Shown here: one piece after another, positions 58,176 to 64,000 of the stretch | Layout of the letters: every line of letters begins with the position of its first letter | How positions within the stretch are numbered: the first letter of the stretch is position 1 | Source of the DNA: Homarus americanus | Taxonomy: Eukaryota > Arthropoda > Malacostraca > Decapoda > Nephropidae | Direction: 5' to 3' | Assembly: GCF_018991925.1 (NCBI RefSeq) | Contig: NW_024732415.1 | Location: forward strand, 4,633,946 to 4,697,945 | Length of the DNA stretch: 64,000 bases | The notes under the pieces: model-generated | Told to the model about the DNA's origin: nothing | The model's input: the letters and a program-made list of their open reading frames with translations, nothing else | The model's database searches: none | Program-made: the position numbers and the translations under genes

Positions 58176-58498
58176 CTCCCATCCCCCCAAAACGCAAAAC
58201 ACAAATTAATAAATACATTTTTTTTCCAAGTACTAGATTTTAACGAATGAAATGTTATTAATATGCAAAATCGATGTTTTTTTAATTAACTTAGAATCAT
58301 AGCCGCGTTATTTTTCACTTTACGAAATATATTGAAATTCGTTGACTGTATTATATCAAGCAGTCAACCCTCACTCCAATTTGGGTTGATATGAATAAAA
58401 TTATAGTTTGGTTTTGGTAGAGGCTGTCAGTATGTGGGTGACAGTTAATAGAGAAATGAAAAGGGACAAGGTGAAAATTAGCCCCAGCTTATTTCACC
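58173..58498. other. AT-rich spacer
   Basis: No recognised feature. Confidence 0.4.
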
Positions 58499-58628
58499 TT
58501 ACGATAACCAACCTAACGCTAACTTAATCCAACCTAATGCTAACTTAATCCAACCTAACGCTAACCTAATATAACCTAACCTAACCTAATATAACCTAAC
58601 CTAACCTAATATAACCTAACCTAACCCA
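58499..58628. repeat. CCTAA-like block with 20-bp sub-repeats
   Basis: AACCTAACGCTAACTTAATC and AACCTAACCTAACCTAATAT sub-units repeat three times each, i.e. a higher-order array built on the CCTAA pentamer. Confidence 0.92.
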
Positions 58629-58700
58629 CCTAGGTAGCATTAGCATGGTTAATTATCAAGTGATATAAGCTGGAGTGTCTAATCCAAAGAAGATATAGTG
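58629..58700. repeat. Shared flank of CCTAA blocks plus lone 30-bp unit
   Basis: CTAGGTAGCATTAGCATG and GTTAATTATCAAGTGAT resemble the flank at 30188-30230. It runs straight into GCTGGAGTGTCTAATCC (58669), a relative of the 12541 array unit. Confidence 0.5.
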
Positions 58701-59845
58701 GATAAGTGTATGTTGTATTGCATGTACATGTATACGGTAGTTGTATTTGTATGAATAAATGAATGACCACAATGAAGAGGAAAATAAAAAAAAATTGGCT
58801 TTAAATACTGATGGATTAAAGGAGGAAAATCTGCTCGGAAAAGTGAAGGGCGTAAAGTCAGGTTTTACTGAAACGGTTAGAGCAGAATAAGGTGTGTTTG
58901 TGTTACCGAGTGATGAAATATGGAGCCGTGTGACGATAAAAATGGAAATTCTCCTCAAATTCTGTGGATTTGACTGAAATGAGAGATGACATATTTGTGT
59001 GTGTGTGTGTGTGTGTGTGTTTGTGTGTGTATCCCAGGGAGTGAGAAGTCGATGGAGGGAAGAGAGAGTTCTGTAAGACCATAATAAATGTATACAAAGC
59101 TTCAGTAATAGAAAAAAACGTGACAGAACTTCTTATAACAAAGCATCGTAATAAAGTCATCACATGTAAATTTGGGTGACGGTGGTAGGCTGCCAAGGAA
59201 TAAAAGCAATTTAAAAGACAACGCCTAGATAGTGTAGCTGGGGTGTGTTGCATATCGGAGAACAGAAAAAGAAAAGAAAAAATGATTGGATAAAAGTTTG
59301 GCTGGGAGTGGAGGTTTCAGTGAACGAAACAATGAATAGCGAATTGAATGATAGAGGTGAAGGAAGATAAGAAAATAAAAGATACAGTGAGAAGGAACCG
59401 TAATCAGAGGAGGCAATGATGGAGTACAGAGGATTGATGGGTCGACGCGAAAATATTGTGTGAGAAGAAGAAGAAGTTTGAAACAACAGCAACAACAATA
59501 AAAACAACACAAACACAAGAAGAAGCAGACAAAAGAAACAATAAATCGAGCGTGAATGAAATATAGAGAATAAGAAATGAAGAAACAAGATGTAGAGGAT
59601 GGGGGAAGAGTCAGAGAACTCAAATGCCAAAGAGATCTTGAGGGAATAGGAAGTGAAAGATAACGATACGATTAGGTGTATGGGAAGAAGAAGAAGAAAG
59701 AATTGCTTGATGGTCGTTGAGGAAGCAGAGGTGAGCGGAAAGGAGAGGACAGCTTGGCGTAGAGTGGTTGAGGTTGGGTGATGTTAAGATTAACACGACT
59801 GGGTTTTGGGGGTGTTTTATAGAGGGAAGTACACTAGTAGGCTAC
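58701..59845. other. A-rich spacer with GT tract
   Basis: (GT)n at 58994-59030. From 59260 to 59720 the plus strand is AG/AA-rich. The 132-139 residue minus-strand frames are hydrophobic, Ser/Phe/Leu-rich and probably compositional. Confidence 0.45.
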
Positions 59846-59990
59846 AGCTCTGCCCACCCACCCACCCAACCCACACAACCCACGCACCCACCCACCCACT
59901 CACCCACCCACACCCCTCACATCTATTAACCCGACCCACCACGTACAAATTTAATCTGCCCCACCCATCCATCCACCCATCTACTGATCC
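59846..59990. repeat. CCCA tetranucleotide array
   Basis: (CCCA)n and CCACCCA variants, with ATCCATCCACCC near 59965. Confidence 0.92.
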
Positions 59991-60039
59991 TCACATCTTG
60001 TACCCACTATCCTGACTCACCCCTTATAAATTTTAATCT

Positions 60040-60520
60040 CACCCAGCCCACCTCTCCCACCTCTCACCTCCCACCTCACCTGCCCACCTCACCCACCCTC
60101 ACCTCCTCCCACCCTCACCTCCCACACCCTCACCCTCCCACCCTCACCCTCCCACCCTCACCCCTCCTCCCACCCCTTCACCCTCCCTCACCTCTCCCAC
60201 CCCACCCCCCACCCTCACACCCCCTCACCCTCCCCACCCCCTCACCCACCCCACCTCCCACCCTCACCCTCCCACCTCACCTCCCACCTCACACCACCTC
60301 ACCCTCCCACCTCACCTCCCACCTCACCACCTCCCCACCTCACCCACCTCACCCTCCCACCTCACCTCCCACCTCACCTCCCACCACCTCCCACCCTCAC
60401 CTCCTCACCACCTCGCCTCACCCTCACCCACCATCACCTCACCTCCCACCTCACCTCATTCTCCCACCCTCACCTCCCACTCACCTCGCCCACCTCACCT
60501 CGCCCCAACCCTCACACATA
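60040..60520. repeat. C-rich CCCACCTCACCT minisatellite, ~480 bp
   Basis: Units CCCACCTCACC, CACCCTCCC and CACCTCC with almost no G on the plus strand. C-runs of three to five make the region an i-motif/G-quadruplex candidate. Confidence 0.93.
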
Positions 60521-60845
60521 CTACTCCAATAGACGATAACTTAGCCTGCTTCTTCATCCCTATTTCAACTCTTACATATTTCCCACTAATCACAAGGGCC
60601 AATTTTATCCCTACTAATTGGGTTGATGAATAATTTTTAACATGGTATTTTGTCTCATTTTGGATGTCTCACTAGTTATGGAACACTTTTATTTTTTTCT
60701 TTGTATGGGGATTATTTTTATTTATTTTTTTCGTTCTATGAATTATTTTTTCTCGGTCTATGGAACTTAATTTTTATTTATTTTTTACTTTTTTGAGTGG
60801 GGAGGGGGGAATCCTGGTGTGTGGGATTAGGTAGAGAGGTGTAGG

Positions 60846-60847
<2 letters not shown>
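60521..60847. other. T-rich spacer
   Basis: TTTATTTTTT stretches; no gene. Confidence 0.4.

Positions 60848-60894
<47 letters not shown>
60848..60894. repeat. TA dinucleotide tract
   Basis: Pure (TA)n of about 44 bp. Confidence 0.96.
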
Positions 60895-60897
<3 letters not shown>

Positions 60898-61350
60898 TGT
60901 GTGTGCTGGAGTGTTGAAAAATTGGCATGAATCGTATGTGTGATGGGGAGGAAAGGAGGAAGGAGAGAGAATGATAGGAGCTTAGCCTGCAACATACATC
61001 CACATACACATACACATATTTTATAGATCCTCCTCACAACAACCACTACCTCCTCCTCTCCTCATATACTGCTCCTTCCTTCTCCCCCTCCCTCCCTCCC
61101 TCCACATCTGCAAGGGATGTACTCAATCCTCTTTGGCCCTAATCAACAAAATCCAATCTCAAACTAAAGCTTATTATCAATCCAGCCCCTCCTCTTGCTT
61201 CTCTCCTCCTCCCATTTTTCCTCCCCTCCCTCCTTTTCTTTTGGGACTGGCTTTTGGTGTTGAGAGAGAGAGAAAGAGAGAGAGATAGTTATATTTATTT
61301 TGGGGTTTCATCATTCTACTGCTCCTCCATGGTTTGTCAACAAAGTCCAT
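60895..61350. other. Spacer with C/T-rich pieces
   Basis: CCTCCCTCC near 61085-61105 and 61205-61240, short GA-rich piece at 61260-61286. No gene. Confidence 0.45.
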
Positions 61351-61353
61351 CGA

Positions 61354-61988
61354 TCTTTCTTCTTTCTTCTTCTTCTTCTTCTTCTTCTTCTTCTTCTTCT
61401 TCTTCTTCTTCTTCTTCTTTTTCTTCTTTCTTTCTTTCTTCTCCTCCTTCCTTCCTTCTTCCCTTCCTTCCTTCTTCCCTTCCTTTCTTCCTTCCTTCCT
61501 TCCTTCCTTCTTCCTTCCTTCCTTCTTCTTCTTCTTCTTCTTCTTCTTCTTCTTCTTCTTCTCTTCTCTTCTTCTTCTTCTTCTTCTTTCTTCTTCTTCT
61601 TCTTCTTCTTCTTCTTCTTTCTTCTTCTTCTTCTTCTTCTTCTTCTTCTTCTTCTTCTTCTTCTTCTTCTTCTTCTTCTTCTTCTTCTTTCTTCTTCTTC
61701 TTCTCTTCTTCTTCTTCTTCTTCTTCTTCTTCTTCTTCTTCTTCTTCTTCTTTCTCTTCTTCTTCTTCTTCTTCTTCTTCTTCTTCTTCTTCTTCTTCTT
61801 CTTTCTTCTTCTTCTTCTTTCTTCTTCTTCTTTCTTCTTCTTCTTCTTCTTCTTCTTTCTTCTTCTTCTTCTTCTTCTTCTTCTTCTTCTTCTTCTTCTT
61901 CTTCTTCTTTCTTCTTCTTCTTCTTTCTTTCTTTCTTCTTCTTTCTTTCTTTCTTTCTTCTTTCTTCTTCTTCTTCTTCTTTCTTTTC
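61354..61988. repeat. TTC trinucleotide region, about 635 bp
   Basis: Nearly pure pyrimidine: (TTC)n with TTTC and TTCC interruptions (TTCC-rich at 61440-61530). Open frames of up to 300 residues in five frames (poly-Ser/Phe/Leu or Lys/Glu/Arg) are repeat translations, not genes. Confidence 0.97.
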
Positions 61989-62340
61989 AGCCATCCCACG
62001 ACCTCCCACAGCTCTCCACACTTCCAAGACACACACCCACACCCTAACACTTTTAACAGCCCTACTACCTCCCCACACCCCCCACAACAGGAAAATTTCC
62101 CATATAGGCGAGTCTTACACACGTTTCAAATTAGTAACTGGTTGTGTCGATAATTACAACAGGCAGTGGAGTGAGGATCGTCTACACCTCACAACACAAT
62201 GATGGAAGTCAGTGTTTATGTTTATGAAGGCTGAGGCAACGTTACACCTAAACAAACAAGGATTTAGGATTTTTTTTGGGGGAGGGAGGGGGCTTACATT
62301 GTTTGTATTTCTGTAGTGTAAACATGTATACTGCAACAAG
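61989..62340. other. Spacer
   Basis: C/A-rich to 62090, then mixed; no gene recognised. Confidence 0.4.
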
Positions 62341-62440
62341 TGTAGGTGCTGGAGAGGGGAGGAGGGGGGGGGGGTGGGGAAGGGGTGAGGGAAGGAGGGA
62401 GGGAGTGGGATGGAGGGGTTAGGGAGGGAGGGAGGGATAT
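62341..62440 (+). repeat. G-rich tract with long G-run
   Basis: GGAGGGGAGGAGG followed by a G-run of about 12 and further GGGG runs; then (GGGA)n-like units. Confidence 0.9.
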
Positions 62441-62456
62441 GTTGTATGTGTTAGTA

Positions 62457-62459
<3 letters not shown>

Positions 62460-62531
<72 letters not shown>
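62460..62531. repeat. GT dinucleotide tract
   Basis: Pure (GT)n of about 72 bp. Confidence 0.97.
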
Positions 62532-62532
<1 letters not shown>

Positions 62533-62930
62533 CACCACTAGCACCAGTACATCTAAACTTACCTATAAAGAATAACACCATATCTTTACCACTTAACAAC
62601 TCCAACAATTAAAAACAAAAATAACTAAAAATTCTCACTCAACGGTAACCTTCCACCCTTCCTCCCATCATCCCCCTCCCCCCATCACACCCCCTCCCCT
62701 CCTCACCCATTAACGTGAAGACATAGATCATCCCCACCTGTTATGCAATTTCTGCCCTTGTGTTGCCTTTTATTAATTTTCCCCCCCAACTCCTAAAATT
62801 CTTTTCTTTCCAAACTCGAGAGAAAAGTGGCTGATATACTGGAGTGGGCAATTTGTAGGAGCCAGCCAACCTGTATAACTTAGTAAGTGAACAATATGCT
62901 ATTATTAAAACAGGGAATGCAAGGGGAGGG
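62532..62930. other. Spacer
   Basis: C-rich piece at 62650-62705; no recognised gene. Confidence 0.4.
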
Positions 62931-62999
62931 TGGAGGTGAGAGAAAGAGAGAGAGAAAGAGACATATGCAGGTACAGAGTCACAGATAGAAAGAGGTGGT

Positions 63000-63041
<42 letters not shown>

Positions 63042-63620
63042 GAAGAGGAATAGCATCAACAACTAACCGATAAAACAAGAAGAAGAAGCAAGAGAGAGAG
63101 AGAGAAAGAGATGATAAAAAGAAAGAGAAAGAGGAAGAGAAATCAGAATTAGTTTATTGACCAAGAAAAGAAAAGGAAACAAGAGAAAACTCAATATAGA
63201 CGGGAGATAGAGTGTTAGTGAGGAAGTGGGAAGTAAGATAGGCTTGATACAAGTAAGAGGAGGTTAGGAGAGAAGAACAAGTGAGAAAGAGGGAGGAAGG
63301 AAGGAAAGGAAAGGAGAGAGAATATGTAGCTTAATAAAGAGAGTAAGAGGGAAGAAGGAAGGAAAAAGAATATGAAGATAAAGATGGAATATAAGAATAA
63401 GAAAGAAAGGTACAGGAAAGGCAAATAAAGGAAAATAAATATAAATAACAATAAACAGAAGGATATGAAACAAGTATGAAATGATGAAAGGAAAAGAAAA
63501 TCATAAACAAAAGCTTAAATATAAAGCAATATAAAAAATAAAATGGAAAGGGAACAATAATTGGTACGTGGAAAAGGGAATAAGAAAGGAGGAAGAAAGA
63601 TAACGTTTAATAGAGAGGGG
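62931..63620. repeat. Purine-rich GA/GGAA/AAAG region
   Basis: (GA)n at 63005-63036, then AAGAAAGA, GGAAGGAA and AAATAAAT stretches. Ser/Leu/Phe-rich minus-strand frames are compositional. Confidence 0.85.
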
Positions 63621-63812
63621 AAGAAGGGAGGTGAACAGAAACAGCTGACTGGAATTGCAGAATGAAAGGAATTAGGGGAACGAGATAAACTGCTGGTTGT
63701 GGCCAAGTGAGAGGCGAGGAAGAGAAGTGAGGAGGTGGAGAAAGTGAAGTAGAAATGGAGGAGGGAGAATAGAGGGGAAATAGAGTGGCATAAAAGAGAG
63801 TGAGGAGGAAGA
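63621..63812. other. Purine-rich spacer
   Basis: GGAGGTGGAGAAAGTGAAG-type sequence; no gene. Confidence 0.4.
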
Positions 63813-64000
63813 GGTGGTTAGGTTATCTTAGAATAGGTTAGGTTAGGTTAGGTTATGATAAGTGGTTAAGTTAGGGTTAGGTTAGATTGCTAGGTTAAGA
63901 TAGGTTAGCTTAGGATAGGTTAAGTTAGGTTAAGTTAGGCTAGGTTGAGGTAGGGTAGAGTTAGGTTAGGGTTAGGCACATTTTAGGTTAGGGTTTGAGG
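63813..64000. repeat. TTAGG-like array running to the window end
   Basis: GGTTA pentamers with GGATA, AGTTA and GGGTTA variants. The array continues past the window edge. Confidence 0.9.

Noticed and set aside
59211..59630. Minus-strand 132-139 residue frames resembling membrane proteins
   Set aside because: Two overlapping frames are both hydrophobic because of A-rich plus-strand sequence. There is no supporting motif.
61254..62202. Open frames of 230-300 codons on both strands
   Set aside because: They are translations of a TTC/GAA repeat in five frames, with homopolymeric Ser, Phe, Leu, Lys, Glu or Arg. No domain-like sequence is present.
63813..64000. Chromosome end (telomere)
   Set aside because: The TTAGG-like array is degenerate and many similar interstitial blocks exist in both orientations.

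Overview
The window looks like nuclear DNA of an arthropod, most probably a decapod crustacean such as a crab. The reasons are the extreme density of long dinucleotide and trinucleotide microsatellites, many scattered blocks of the pentamer TTAGG/CCTAA (the arthropod telomere unit), and decayed non-LTR retrotransposon and tRNA-derived SINE fragments. No bacterial operon, rRNA gene, intact tRNA gene or intact cellular protein-coding gene was recognised. Most long open frames are translations of simple repeats (poly-Cys/Val, poly-Thr/His, poly-Ser/Leu/Phe) and are not annotated as genes.

Layout. 0-7 kb: a 5' satellite, the first copy (minus strand) of a reverse-transcriptase-type element of uncertain class, long TAC and TA tracts, a three-unit 51-bp repeat carrying CRE-like octamers, and CCTAA blocks. 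7-20 kb: a SINE next to a LINE 3' end, a TTAGG block, an X-box/CCAAT motif, an inverted-repeat element inserted in a 30-bp tandem array, a 12-copy 31-bp minisatellite, a 256-bp CA tract, and a second, longer copy of the minus-strand element. 21.8-24.4 kb: the best-preserved mobile element, a plus-strand LINE with endonuclease remnant, reverse transcriptase (FIDLIKAFD and YADD motifs) and a C-terminal C2H2 finger, broken by stops and frameshifts. 24-48 kb: AT-rich spacer with microsatellites, several minisatellites, two small reverse-transcriptase fragments, a GC-containing island with E2F-like, CRE-like and octamer motifs near 35.6-36.0 kb, a palindromic inverted-repeat element near 41.0 kb and a SINE near 42.6 kb. 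48-62 kb: alternating long purine-only and pyrimidine-only tracts, ending in about 640 bp of TTC repeat, plus a third SINE near 56 kb. 62-64 kb: G-rich and GA-rich tracts, then TTAGG-like repeat at the end.

No genes here work together as a pathway. The visible biology is retrotransposition and its decay: microsatellite-tailed elements, SINEs sharing a core motif, two candidate inverted-repeat DNA elements, and expansion of simple repeats. The most unusual items are the nested palindrome at 40898-41093, the 12,641-12,923 inverted-repeat element splitting a tandem unit, the duplicated RT-associated element with C-rich and nuclease-like motifs, and the regularly spaced CRE octamers. I saw no convincing evidence of a wholly new biological system.
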